Shown here in pieces: positions 44,901 through 59,900 of a DNA stretch of 64,000 bases. The first letter of the stretch is position 1, and each line of letters begins with the position of its first letter. Below the pieces are notes generated by a model. That model was not told where the DNA came from, searched no databases, and saw only the letters and a program-made list of their open reading frames with translations. Both the position numbers and the translations under genes were made by a program. The DNA comes from Prochilodus magdalenae (lineage: Eukaryota; Chordata; Actinopteri; Characiformes; Prochilodontidae): positions 1,062,501 to 1,126,500 of the forward strand of contig JAMWET010000129.1 in assembly GCA_024036415.1 (NCBI GenBank), given 5' to 3'.

Positions 44901-47900
44901 AAATTACGATGCCCAAGTGAGCAGTTCTCAAGAACATGGAGACCTGAAAAGAGCTGAAGGGAATGAGGGCCCACAGTCTCAGGCCAAGACCCCCTCATTG
45001 CCACTTATTGAGGTGAGTTTATTGCTGCTCCTCCTTTGCAACTGTATTGCTGTCTATCTGCAGTGGCTACATCATAGCAGGCATGCACTTAAGAACTATT
45101 TATAGAAGGTATGTTTGTGTGACGAGACTTGAGTCAATCCCAGGGCAAGGTGGCAAGCTATGTGGCCAGAGCTAGCAGTCCAAAATGCATGGACATTAGT
45201 TAAAGTTTATTAGTAGTGGTCTGTATGACATTTTCATGATACACAATTTGTATTCTCATATTTTGTTATTTTTTTGAAAAGAAAAAAATGATCAAGAAAA
45301 CCACAGTGAGTACAATGATTGTATTCACTGTTTCACATACTGCTCTACACTAAATCCAGTCAAGCATGCCTAATTATGTTTATTGTTGTCATAAAACATG
45401 TAATTGGTCATGACATCCATGATAGGCTTAAAAGAGCATAATGTCAATACCAATTTATTATGATAATGCTACATCCCTAAGGTTTATTTTTTTGCTCAAA
45501 TACTTCTTACATAGATCATTTTACTCTGTACATTTGTTATACTGCCTAACCCAAAGCTTCAATATATTTTATTCACATAGTGTTAAAAAGCAATTCACTA
45601 CATTACTAAATGAATTTCAAAGCCTGCTGGCTGTTTAACACTGGCCTCTCAGTGGCAGGGTGAGTGAGACCACTTATCTATATGGGTTAGAGTCTGGGTT
45701 TCAGTGCGTCACTAACACTCTGGTACAACCACACTACAGTTTGAGAAACTTGTTAGCAAAACCAGGGGGTTTAATTTTACATTATCATGGATAAAACACT
45801 AAACTGCAAAGTGTGGTCACGCAAATATCATGGCCAAAAGTGAAAGCAGCATTAGCTTGAATTAATGAAGTTGTGCCAATATCAATCACAATTCATGTTT
45901 ACATGACCATTTTCTAATGTCTTTTTTCTTTTAAATGAAACTAGTTTTCACTGTGCCTTTACAGCTTGTATAATGAAATAAGCTCTGTTCTGGTTGGATA
46001 CCCTTGTTGCGCCTCATTGCAAAATTCTTTTTATGTCCTTCTCATGTCCTTTTTATATAATTTTAATAGCATTAATGTACACCAGGCTGAATACATTGAT
46101 AGATGTAAATGTGCTGTTTTTGTGATGTCACAGAAACAATTCATTTAGAACTGTCTGGTTTGTTTCAATATTTGAACTAGGCAGTGAGTAGCACATAGAA
46201 ATATTAGCAATGTCTGCATGCTACATCAAACGCTTTCATTTAGGAAAAAGGAGGAAATGCAGTTTTCCTGATGATTAACAGTTATTTAAAGCTACGTTTT
46301 AGGGCAAGGACTGGTCAGCACAACTAGGGATGACTTTCCATTTACAGTCTGAGGGCAAAAGTAGTCGCGTCGTAAAAGTTGATCTGTCACATCCTTGCCT
46401 TAGGGACCTCCATTAATCCAGCCCACATATTCTGACTGACCTTGCAAGGCCAGAGTACTTGAATAACATTGATTGGCTAGCGAGGAATGAGATAATGAGA
46501 CGTACAACTTGCTAATGAGTAACAGAACGAAGTTTTATTACTTAATTACATTTCAGAAGACCAGTTTTGACTTTTTGCTTTGCTTAGTTTCACCCCATTT
46601 TTATTAAGACATCCAGCCAAACTCATATAGGTCTAAAACTGCCTAAAACTATGCTACATTGTACAAATAATTTTGAACTAGTTTTATTCAACTAGTTTGA
46701 CTGAACTTTATCTTTTATATTTACTCATTACAACATGGACCAATTGTTTTAGAGTAAGTAGTACACACCTCCTAATTAAAAAACATTTTTTTGTTCATTA
46801 AATCTTTTTACTTTTATGTACTTGAATATGTGTGAGTATACATACTTTTTGTTATTTCTCTCAAGTATTTAAGTTTTAATTAAGTATAATGATCTTAAAA
46901 CAGTACCTGTACTTTTAATATTTTTTATAAACCAAAGTTTTGGCAGTAGTTCAACAGACAGTTGGCAGAATCAACAGACAGGAAGGTTCTTAAATAAGTT
47001 ATTTTAAAAAATAGTGGAATAGCAGTCCAAACTTTAAAGCAGTTCCTAAAATAGGCTATGTGAACGTCTGCTGTCTTAAGTGACAGAACAATGTGGGACA
47101 GGTTTAAGCAGGCAAGTAACACCTCTTTACATTGTTCAGATTCCTTACTGTCCCATATCTTAAAATAAACCTCTTTCTCAGCTGTATGTAGAGTAGTCAA
47201 GCCACACAATGACGATGTCTCTCTCTTTGCCTCTAAGAAATGTACAAACTGTTGCAAATCTTGAAATCCTACCATTTTTTTGCAGAAATGTTTTTGTAAT
47301 GAGTCTGCTTTTTTCCTTGTTAGCGGCCATGCTAGGTGTTGTGGTAATGCTGATGTTAAATTTAGGCTCCATGTGGCCACCAAATATGCACAAAACATTT
47401 CATTAAGATGATGTTTTAGAGAAACTACAGGACAGTAGGAAATGGGAGGTTGTGTGGAGGCCAGTTATTCTGTGAGAATGTATGACCTTAGACATTGCAT
47501 CATGGCCTAAGACTCTAAAAAGTTTTGGACTCTAAGAGAGATTTTTTATCCATGATTTAATATCAGTTGAATAATGCTTTCAGTTACAATTTCATTTATT
47601 TAGGCACTTCTGTTTTAATTTTTCCATTGCGGTGACAAGCTTCACACCTGGCAAGTCATGTTTTCAGCCAGCATTTTTCTTGATAAAATGGAACTGCAAC
47701 TGTTCTGATGTATTGTGGAAAGTCAATGTAAGGGTTTGTTATCATGCCGCTAAGAGGAACTGCTTTCATGGGTATTTTCTATATTGGAGCACTAAAGTGT
47801 GACTTCTGCTAACAATGAGGAAGTGATCATGTGACTTATATTCACAAAAAACAAGTAAACACAACAAGTGTCAGTTTCCAGACACTGAATCCTATGCCTT

Positions 47901-50900
47901 GGCTAATCCACCAAAAAAAAAAAAAAAACAACAACAACAAGAAAAGCAGTTTTACTGATGACAGCTTATGGCTTTTGTGTAGATTTGTGCACCATACTAT
48001 TTGTCAACATTTGTCTTTATCCCACAGAGTCCAACAGAGCTACTTTATGACTGTTAAATAGATCCATGAGCTTTGTTCTAAATGGCTGTCCCATAGTGCA
48101 CCTTATTCCAAAAGCAGCCCTTATAACTTCAGTGTGAAGGGGTAGGGCTAAACTGCTGTACAAAACAGTAAAGGGACTGCATGATTGAGCAGTAGGTTTA
48201 GGGGTATCTGTTATATCAAAATACAGTCAGTCATACAAAAATACGGAAAGATATTTTTAACATCAGCATGTAAATATAGCTTCTCTGTTTTTCCTGCTGG
48301 TAAGGACAACAAAAAGCTGCATCGTCCATATGAATATAGATCTTAATATGGTAACATCTATGTTAAGATGTCGTTACTAGGCCTTAATGCTTCCTAGATA
48401 CCCTAGGGATCCTGTGACCAGGCCACCCTTTAAAATGCCTTTGGAGTATGATATAGTTACATAGTCTGTCAGATATAATAAAATAGTAAAATATAACAAC
48501 ATCTGGTTACCATGAGATGCATTGATAATTGCCCCTTATAATAAGTTTTGTTGTTTTTGCTCTTTGTTTTAGTGTGCACTATGACAACATATTCATATTA
48601 TGCAATACACCACATCATTTTAGGCATTAACAGGGCCTGACAAGACAAACAACAAAGCACACAACCAGGAGTGTATATACACAGAGTGCTAACAAGTCTA
48701 CCAACTACACAAGGATGATGGGAGGTGGGCGGAAGGACGTGGGAGGAGACACAGAACAGTTTTAGTAACTAACAGAGTTAGTTACAGTTTGAATTGGAAA
48801 TAATTGCTTAGAGATGTAGCCAGTGGCTTGGGATATTGGTCTCCAACTGAAATGATCTTTAGAAAAAAATAAAAATAAATAAATCATCCATAATTTAGCA
48901 AGACTGTATATTAATGACAGCTTTGTAATGCAAGAGTGCAATTTCCTAGAGTGGGGATGTTTGATGCTCATTTATGATGCTTAAGTAAAATAAAGCTTGG
49001 AGCCATTTAACTTTTGCATTGAACACAGCCTCTCCAAAGTGTTCTTGTTCTATTGAGTGTATTATTTTTAAATTGTTAGTTAAATCTTTTTGTAGTCGGG
49101 TGCTAGATTTGGGAGAACTTAGTTGGGCTAGACACACTACACTCCCAAAATTGTATCAGCTCCACTTACCACATAGGTGCTCTTTGTAGTTCTACAATTA
49201 CAGAATGTGGGCCATCTGTTCCTCTGCATAATTTCCTCCATTTTTCCCTGTTCTTCAGTGGTCAGTACTCCCACAGGACCACCACAGAGCATGTATAATT
49301 CGGGTGATGGATCATTCTCAGCACTCCTGTGACACTGGCACAGTGGTGGTTATCAGACACAGCGGTGCAGTTGGAGTTTACTCACTATCCACTGTCCACT
49401 TTTATCTGTGGGCCTATCTTGTAGATGTAAAATTAGAGATAGTATCTCATCTTTTGCTGCACAGTTTGTGTTGGTCATTCTCTGGTTCTTCACCAGAGTG
49501 TGCTGCTCCCAGGACACTGTTGATTGGATATTCTTGGTAGGAAGACTATTCTGGGACACTGGGGTGTTTATAAAACTCCAGCAGCACTCATTTATACCGT
49601 CTCTGGTTTTACTGTAATCCAGGTCTTTCCAAAACAAAAAAGTAAATCAGATTAAAGTTATACATGTACTGAGAAATCCAATAACTGATCTAATATCTAG
49701 CTCCCTTTACTGTTTTATATTGGGATTTCTAGTCCAATCCAAGAGTATGCCATTTACATGACCTATTAGATAATAAGTTAACTGTAGAAATAAGGTTGAT
49801 TGGATTGTGCATGTAAACACACTGTTGGCTGGCTGGATCAGATGCAGTGTTAGCAGACAGCACAATGCCTGGATTTTAAAGCTAAACTAAAGTGTAGATC
49901 TCCAGGTGGTAGACTGGTGACCACTGCTCAGTGGTGACTCTAGGAATTGTTTTAGGTGGGTCCATAAAATTTTTGTTAAAACCTTTATTGAGCAGCAATC
50001 ACTTTGCTACTGATATTACTTATTCCATATATTATTTACCATGTTTAGATACAAGCAGTTGTAGTAAAAGGTCTAATTTTTGACTACTATAACAAACCTA
50101 CCAAATGGACCAATACATAACTGACCAGAAAACAATGTAACAGACTGCTTATGGGAGTATGTTGACAAAAGTTTTGAAAAAAGGGCTGTAATAAACTTGT
50201 ATTATATCTATGTGGTGCATGTTTAAACAAAAAAAAATTATTTATAACTGTGCTAAAATCTCAGCCAGTCATTTCAGCAGTAATTTTTTTTGTTTTTTGT
50301 TTTTTTTTTTGCTTATAAAATACTGTATTATACATCATTTAAATATAATGTAAAACCTTTAGTTTAATGCTGCACTAGGAGAGATTTTGGTTAAAACTGA
50401 AAGAAAGTTTTTAAGGTGTTGGGTTGGGTGATTTTTTTTTTTTTCAAATTATATATAAGCTTAAAAAGAAGGTCCGAATCAATGTTTAGGTCTCAACGTT
50501 GTACTGATAAAGATAAACCTACATCCTCAGAAGGCACATCCTTCAGCAAGTTTTTAGTTCTCTTTCAATACTGACATAGCAAACATAGCAAAATGCTTTT
50601 CCTTGCATTTCATGCAATTACACATTTTCAGCAGAATGGTCTCCCAATCTTACAAAGTGCAGTTTTAAGCACCAATTGATTATCTGTAGCCGGTGGTGAT
50701 TGTAATAGTAAATGTTCTTCCATATTGAGAGGTTTGAAAATGGTTGAACGATCACACCCGAAGTAAATTAAATTACAATATATTGTTGTTGTTTTTTTAT
50801 ATCTATATGTACTTTATTTTGTGTTTATGTTAGATGTGAAGCTCTAGCCTACATACATTAGTTACTAACTAATTCACTCACTCACACTGCTGGCACTGCT

Positions 50901-53900
50901 AGTAACAAAAATAAAAACAACCTAGTTTAAGCCGAATGTTTAATGAGCATGGTAGACATGCACAAATTGCTTACTTTCTAGAACTAGAATACAATAAGCT
51001 GTTTCTTCATATCAATGACACGTTGTGTCCTTGTTTAGCCAATAAATGGCTTATTGTTACTGAGTGCCATAAGGTTAATTCCAGCTCCTGGTGATGGTTT
51101 CTGCAGAACATTATTTCTTTTGTTTTGGTTTTCAAGCTTCAAAATGGCTTGTTTATTTCTTTGATTGTCTTCATCTTGTTGTTGGACATTATCTTTTTTT
51201 ACCATCAGCTGTTTCAAACATAACAGTATTTTCCACTGATCTCACATTTTGTACAAAATAAGATTCAGTTTGATTATCAGAGCATCCATTATCCATTTGT
51301 TTGTTTTCATTGCCCGCCAAGTGTTTTAAAACATCAAAAGTATTGTATTTTCTTTGTGACATCCAGAAAGGACAATAAATGGTTGTTGTTTAGACAAATA
51401 GCTAATTCCATTTTAAGTACAGAGCCAAAACAGCAATCCATTTCTCATAGTAGCATTTATTTTGGGTAGTAAGTGCTCATGAAAGCATGAGGTCATGTTC
51501 TTCAGGCCCTTTCTGATGTTTTTCTGTGTTGTAGTAGCCTCAGCAGAAGCAAATGTCATAAGTGATATGGGGTGCTGTAAAATTCTGACAGGTTGTAAAT
51601 AATAAGTTGTTTTCCTGTGTGTATAATTGGGTGGTTGCAAAATTTACCAAAGAGATTAATCTTTTAATGCTGCTTAATATTGCTAAAGCTATTGCCCAAG
51701 TATGCATGTTGATTGTACTGAATTAAGCAAAGAATTCAGTTCATCATTGGGCTATAATTGGACTTGGACACGTTCCAGTCATATAGATCATAGAAGATAT
51801 TTTGATTACCATTCACAAACATGTCAAAGTTGTCGGTTACACTGATCTGTCACGAATGACTAACAGCTGTTCACCTTTGATGAAATGTGAGAACATGACG
51901 TAACACTGTGTGCAAATAAACTGCAATAAATCATCAATCACTTCAATTACAGCGTTAGCTCAATAGTTTATGGGCCATGTGTGTTTATAGTTTGCGATAA
52001 CTACTTCTGTGTTTGTGCCTCAAGGCTACAGATGACCATACAGATGGCAACACCGATGAGGACATGGTAGATTTGCATCGTGAGACTGCTGGGCAGGAAT
52101 GTACTGCTCCCATGGATCAGGTGACAAAAGTTGATGTAGAAATGCATGCTGCAGAGGAGCAAGACGATACTGTAGCCTTCACGCAGAAGCCTCTGACAGA
52201 CCCAAACATGACAGACCTGGAAAGCACAGAGAGTGCTTCTAAAGGTCACCTTTTACAGTCCGTCAGTCGTATTCCTGCTCAGGTAGCCAGCAAGCAAGAG
52301 AACAAGGAGGAAAGTGTGGACAAGAAAGGAGAACATAAGGACACATGTGTGCCTGCTGTGGAGGAAACAGCAGAGGAAAGTGTGCTGAAAATAGATGGAT
52401 ATTCCTTTGTTAAGGGAAGTAAGGACAAAGACAAGACAGATGTGGGAAATGTAGGAGCAACAGAGAAAACGGAGACTGTTGAGATGACAGAAAAGCCCGC
52501 TCTTTCTTTACATGAATGCAGACCAGAATGTGACTCGCATCTTCGAGAAGAACCTGCCCCAGAGCCGGGTATGCAGGACATGGTAATAAATAGTGACTTT
52601 AAACAAAACCAAAATTCTATCCCAAAAGTTATTATTGGTCTTGTAGAGAACAAACAGCAAGAATCAGTTAGAGATGGTAATAACAAGGATGAAAATGTAG
52701 GCAATGGAGAAAGTGATGTGAGGAAAATTGATAGGACTGAGAAGAGTAAGGAAGACAGTGTAGAGGAAAAGAGGGTTGATATTATTGAGCAGAAGAAAGA
52801 TGCCAGTGCTGGGAAAAAGAATGTTCCGCCAGAGCAGCCTGTTTCAAATGTAACTGTAGAACCTGAAATTTATAAATTTACAAAAGAATCAGAAATTGAG
52901 GCAAAAGAGAGTCACTCAAGCTCTAGCGTAGTAGACAAGCCGAAAATGTACTCTAAAGTCCAGCCAGAAAGATACATGAGTGAGTCTAGGGACCAGCCTG
53001 TGGCTCCTACAATCATCATTCTCCCAGACACAAGGGAAACAGTCATCAAAAATGTAGCAAAAATGAGAGCTACACCAGTGATCCCAGAAATCAAGGTCAC
53101 AGCATCAGAAAAAGTTAAACGTGAGGACACCCTGACCGTCCCTAGGATAGATGTTCTGATATCAGAACCTGAGAGAGTTATGCAACCATTAGCACAGGAG
53201 GTTGCACACATATTCAGAGACAATGAGCCTAAAGCAGAGGAACCAGGTAATCATGATGCAAAAAGAGCCCCCAATGACGTCAAAAGAGATGACAGAGTGG
53301 TGAGTGCTGCACAGCCTGTAGCTATTATTCCCACTCAACAAGAAAGGAATGTTGACTTGGCTTCTTCAGATCAGAGAAACCAGGAAGTTAAACCACAAAG
53401 CCTTGAGGCTAATATGGGTCACAGAGAAGATCAAGCCAAGATCACAAGTGGGTGGAACAGAGGAAATGACAGTAGCAATATCCCTATAATTAGCATTGCA
53501 TGTGCTGATGATATTCCGACTTCTCAAGAAGGGCAAGAACATGGAAAGCAGGTCGTTCAAGATTCAGCGGCCTCAGACAATATAGCTCTCAAGATGCAAG
53601 CTCCCTCTATCTCCACTGCACACGTAGAAAGCACTCCCGAAAACAGTATATCAAACGAAGTAGCACCAGATTCTTTGGCTGCCTTGCTGAGAAAGGCTGA
53701 GCGTGATCTGGACCATTCAGTCAGCTCCAACAGAAGCCCTGGAGCTGATAAGTCTGCATTGCTAAAAGAGCAGAATGTACCTGACAAAAGGAATGCAGAG
53801 TCCCAAATAAGCTCTGATGTTCCTTTCTCAGCAAAAACACCTGATGTCGAAGCTGATGTAGACAGACTCCAAAGGGACAAACCTGCAATGGAGAAACTTG

Positions 53901-56900
53901 GTTTAACAACCCCTGTGGGACCCACACTCCCGCCACTGAGCCCAGCTAGTCTGAGAAGGCTCATGGCAAAAAATAACCCCAATTTAGAGAACCAGGGTTC
54001 CATTCCTGCCATATCAGCAGATGGTATTGATAAGAAAGGAGAAGAGAGCGGAGGCAGCACACCCACATCTACTCTGTCCTGCGAGAGCAGTCCCAAGATG
54101 AAGCGGAGAGACAGCTTGACCCTAATCCCTTCAGCCACCCCAGAGGAGCTGGCATCTGGGGCTCGTCGAAAAATTTACCTTGCCAAAACTAAGTCTGAGG
54201 ATGAGGGATTGGACACTCAAAATAAGAGAGACAGTCCAAAAATGTCACCCAGCCAGGCACGCAGAGCAGCTTTCCTGCAACTTCAGGGTGGGCAGCAAAC
54301 ACCACCTATGGAAAGACGTTCACCCTTGCTAGGTCGCAGGAAAGCAACGTTGGAGGTGCCCAAACCAAAGGAGGAGACCTCTGAGGAAACTGACAACTCA
54401 AATACTGAGAGCAAACCAGCAGAGAAAGAGAAACTAGACCCCTTTAAAGGTAAGAAATTCACACTATACTGAGATTTATGTAGTATTTTCACCTTGCTGC
54501 ACTTGAATTTGAAATATTTGTCCAATATTTGTTCCTCAACAGGAACTGGCAGCTCACAGCAAGTATGAGCCTTATTTCTCAAATACAGGCTCAGGTCATG
54601 TTTAAATTTAAAATTAAATTAAAAATAGCTCCCATCCCCTTTTTAACACATTTTAGCCTACAGTTCCTTTTTTATCCTTTGAAAAGCCTGTATCATGTGA
54701 AATTAAATTTTCCTCTTTGTGCATATGCGTCAGTTTAAAATTTCAAAATGTACATTTTAGTCCCCAGCCTACAAATGGAAATGAAGCTGAAAAAACCATG
54801 ATGTCATAGAACCCACACATTTACATATATCTGCATGTTTTAGTCTACAGAAGCTTGGCCCTGCCCATTCATGCCGGAGTTATAAGGAGTGTTTTAGCCC
54901 GGCTGTCTTTTTTAAGGCACAATACAAGCCACTAATCAAAAAGGACATTTATATATTTTATATATAGGAGAAGAAAAACTAATAAGGTAAAACATGGAAA
55001 AATGGTAAATTAAATTATATTTTAATACACAAGGCCACACATGTCACAAGTGGAATTACATGGCTGAAATACAAGAAATACAAGACTGAGGTACAAAAAT
55101 AAAGTACAATAATGAAATGTAAGATATGAGTCCTTGACTAAATCAGTATTTCTGCGGATTTAGTTTCCCCCTTATTTTATTATTGCTTTCTAATTTTCTT
55201 ACTTGTATTATTTTGTTTTGATTTTGAGTCAGATCCACTTCCAATTCTGAGAATTGATTCCTTTAGTCCCATGGTCACCTATCCTGGTACAGGAAATTCA
55301 CCTTCCTCCAGAATGCAGTCATAATCTGCCACACTTACTCCAGCTAATTACCTTCTTTAGACAAGTAGGGAGTACATTATTAACCATGTTTGTCCTTTGG
55401 AAGAAAGGCTGGAGAGATAATGCTATCTAAATTACCTAAGCTGATTTATGTGCACATTAAATTCTGAGTACTGATTATGCTCTGTCTACTTTTTCTGGTG
55501 GGTGGCTTCGTGCTGTTGACACATATTAGTACTGTGGTCCTTGAGAACTCAAGTTTGTGATGGAGGCGAGAAGCAGAACAGCAACCGTAGAGTGTGAAAA
55601 CCACACAGTGTGAAAACAGCACATTATGGAAACTTTATCCAGGGTATTAAGCTATGATGTTATTTAAGTGAATTAACATTATGTGTTATTAACTTTATGT
55701 GTTAAATATTTTAATATGATATACTAGCTTGTGTCTTTTTTGGTTTGGTTCCTGGTAGTCCTCCCAGGTGGCACAATATGCAGTTTCATAAGCACTAAAG
55801 GCTTGTACGGACTCAACCCTCCAATCCAGGGCTATTATGCAACATTGGATAATATACAATGTAGCAAAATTAATTTAGTGTCAATAAACAAAGAACAAGA
55901 GGAAAACATATTACAAAAGAAGTTGGCTTGAAAGGAACAAAACTATATATTCCATACAATAATGAGATTTGTGCTAAATGATCTTCAGTTCTGTACACTT
56001 CAGAGTTGTCTGGCAGATGTTAACAGTGCCTGGAGGTTAGCTGCAAGTTGTACCAGAGGCTTTAAGAGAGGAGTTTGGATTCTAAAGTTGCAGAAGGAAG
56101 CGTGGAAACACTAGACTGTGTATATCTTTACCTTAATGCCCCTGCTGGGATGCCCCATCCGTCTCTCCTTAGCTCCTCAGGTAATCCGCAAGATCAGGGG
56201 AGAACCCTTCTCAGATGCCTCAGGCCACTTGAAGCTGTGGTGTCAATTCTTCAATGTGCTCAGTGACTCCACCATCAAGTGGTTCAGGGATGAGGAACAG
56301 ATTGCAGAGATGAAGAGAAGGTAAACCTGTGGGCTTCCAAGCCTCACATCAAGTATCCCAATATCACCAGTGTTGTCCTCTCTGCTTCACCTAGGCTGTG
56401 TGAGCTGAAAAAAGGACATGGTATGCTGAGTCAGCATAATAACTGTAAGGAATAAAACACTATACAACACAAATGCAGCAAAGACAAACAGCTTTTTTTA
56501 AATTATACTGCTGTGTGAGTCATACAGACATTTTAGGCCCATATCCCATGGCTGTGACACAAGGAGATGAGCCTGCTGCCAGAAGGAGGTGCTGTAAACT
56601 GACACCCATCCATTTCGACATCAGAGGGCATTAAAGTCTATATTTGTGTCACTAGAAGCTGTGTCAGCAAAGTGACACCTTAGTCTTCCACATGCACCCA
56701 AAAGCACTGACATATGCTTACTGCTGCATAGCAGTGCCCTCATGTGAGCAAAACACAGATGCGCATAAAAAGAGGAACTCTTTATCAATCTTTACACGCC
56801 ATGAATGTATTTCTTTCTCAGTGCAGGGGATGAGAGTCAAGTGGCACTGGCCATTGTACAGGCGTCCGGCAGAGACTGTGGAGTGTATGGCTGCACAATC

Positions 56901-59900
56901 AAGAATGAATATGGCACTGACACGACTGACTACTTACTCAGCGAAGACAGTAAACCTTCACTAATTATCTGATTAACCAAACATACAGTACTGCGTGCAA
57001 GTCATTTGCAGTTAGAACAGCCTTTAAAAGAAGTTATACTATTTTTTAGAAGATTTTTTTAAGAAGATCCTTGCATTAAGATGTGGGAAAAAAGGAAAAT
57101 GAAAGCTTCAGAACTGAAGTTAGAATGATTAAAGTCCTAACAGCTGCGCAAGTCCTGGTCGACCACCAAAACTCTCATTGCCAGATAAACAGTTCTAAAT
57201 TCTTTTGTCTTTGAAAGAGAGAAAATTGAACTCCACTCTTTCTTTAGCTCTGAAGCATCCAGTTCTGTTTCTTTCCACCCTTGTACTGTAAAAACAAGAA
57301 CTCAATAATAGCAAATTAAGTTGTTGGTGTTTTCAGAACATTGAACCAACCATCCCCAAATCCAGACCTCTACATCACTAAATGTGTTTGAAATATATTT
57401 GCATTGTGAGAAAAAGAAAATCTTACCAGCTACTTAGACTGAACTGTCTGCACAATTTTTTTGAAATAACTGAAAGTAGTTCTACTGAAATTAATGGAAG
57501 CTGGATAACAATAAAACTGTACACTCCGCAATCCTTCCAATCAGAACTTCTGTAGGTCCATGCCAAGGCGTATGTTGCGTTAGCAAAACTATTTTTTCAT
57601 TACATGCATAATAATAAAACATGTTCTGCACCTATAGGTTTTATTTAGAGGTTTTATACTCTAAAAATCTCTTTATATTATATATTACTGTATGTAATAA
57701 TAAGGTAACACATGCCATCATCAGCAGTCAAATTTGTGCTCATTTCCATTTATCTGCTTTGAAAACATGGGTTGATTAATTTGGTTGTAGTGGCTCCTCT
57801 ATAAGTTTATGAAATACATTAAATCAGCTTTTTAATGATACTGAAAAATGGATAACTCCTTCCTGGCTGTTTTGACTGGAAATGAAATTAAGAGTGGTCT
57901 CTGACTTTTTTGCACAATTCTGTACTTCCATCAAACCTTCACCCTCTGTTCATTTTTTTTTGCAGTACTTGGAGAATTCTTCTTACGTGATGATTCAGAA
58001 GGTTGGTGTTAACTTCAAGGAGTAGCCAGCTACTAATGTTTTAACAGTGTAATTTCTCTTCTGATATGGTCATGCTCTGTGGTTCGCACAGTGGGGGAGG
58101 AGATCGAGATGACACCATTACTCTTCACCAAAGGCCTGGCAGACCCGGGATATTGGGGAGAAAAATTCTTTGGCCGCATAATGACACAGGAGGTGCAGAT
58201 CGGAGAGGGCTACGCACACAAGACCAGCAGAGTAAAGGTCATCTATGGTCTGGACCCTGTCTTTGAGTCAGGAAGCACCTGCATAGCTAAAGTGAGAAAC
58301 CCCATTGCATACGGGACCAAAGATGAGAGCAATCTGGCTGAGAGAAATTTAGAGTTTACCAAACAGGTAAGCGCCTCTGTCATATCTACGTCAATGTATT
58401 CCCAAGAGCAATAGACAGTGGTCTTTCTACTGTAGTCAATAAAAGTCCAACAACTTCTTCATTTTAAATCTTATAACTGGACTGAGTATTAATCCAAATT
58501 GGAATGTCAGTGGAAAATTGTTCTCCAAAGATGTTCTATTGTCCATTTTTGTGTCCTTAGAAATGCAAAATCCAGAACACAGTTCGGGAATACTGCAAAA
58601 TCTTTGCGGCTGAGGCAAGGGTGATTGATAACTTTGGTTTCTCACTTGAGTAAGTAACAATAACCTTCATTGTAAACACGGTCTTTAAACATCTTTGTCC
58701 ATTTTCTCAAATCTCACTGTGTAATCCAGGTCTGTCTAATACTGAATTCAAAACACTATTTCTTATACAGTGGGGAAAATAAGTATTTAGTCAGTCACCA
58801 ATTGTGCAAGTTGTCCCACTTAAAAAGATGAGAGAGGCCTGTAATTGACATCATAGGTAGACCTCAACTATGAGAGACAAAATGTGGAAAAAAATTGAGA
58901 AAGTCATTTTGTCTGATTTTTAAAGAATTTATTTGCAAATAATGGTGGAAAATAAGTATTTGGTCAATAACAAAAGTTCATCTCAATACTTTGTTGTATA
59001 TCCTTTGTTGGCAATGACAGAGGTCAAACGTTTTCTGTAAGTCTTCACAAGGTTGGCACACACTGTTGCTGGTATGTTGGCCCATTCCTCCATGCAGATC
59101 TCCTCTAGAGCAGTGATGTTTTGGGGCTGTCGGCGGGCAACACGGACTTTCAACTCCCTCCAAAGGTTTTCGATGGGGTTGAGATCGGGAGACTGGCTAG
59201 GCCACTCCAGGACTTTGAAATGTTTCTTACGAAGCCACTCCTTTGTTGCCCTGGCAGTGTGCTTGGGATCATTGTCATGCTGAAAGACCCAGCCACGTTT
59301 CATCTTCATTGCCCTTGCTGATGGAAGGAGGTTTGCACCCAAAATCTCACAATACATGGCCCCATTCATTCTTTCATGTACACGGACCAGTCGTCCTGGT
59401 CCCTTTGCAGAGAAACAGCCCCAAAGCATGATGTTGCCACCCCCATGCTTCACAGTTGGTATGGTGTTCTTTGGATGCAACTCCGCATTCACTTTCCTCC
59501 AAACACGACGAGTTGTGTTTTTACCAAATAGTTCTACTTTGGTTTTCATCTGACCATATGACATTCTCCCAATACTCTTCTGGAACATCCAAATGCTCTC
59601 TAGAAAACTTCAGACGTGCCTGGATATGGACTGGCTTAAGCAGGGGGACACGTCTGGCACTGCAAGATCTGAGTCCCTGGCGTCGTAGTGTGTTGCTGAT
59701 GGTAGCCTTTGTAACGTTGGTCCCAGCTTCCTGCAGGTCATTCACTAGATCCCCCCTTGTGGTTCTGGGATTTTTCCCTTACCGTTCTTGTGATCATTTT
59801 GACCCCACGGGCTGAGATCTTGCGTGGAGCCCCAGATCGAGGGAGATTAGTAGTGGTCTTGTAGGTCTTCCATTTTCTGATTATTGCTCCCACAGTAGAT

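Noticed and set aside
53557..54138. 193-codon minus-strand frame inside alpk3 exon 6
   Set aside because: Antisense shadow of a long low-complexity coding exon whose plus-strand protein is conserved with ALPK3.
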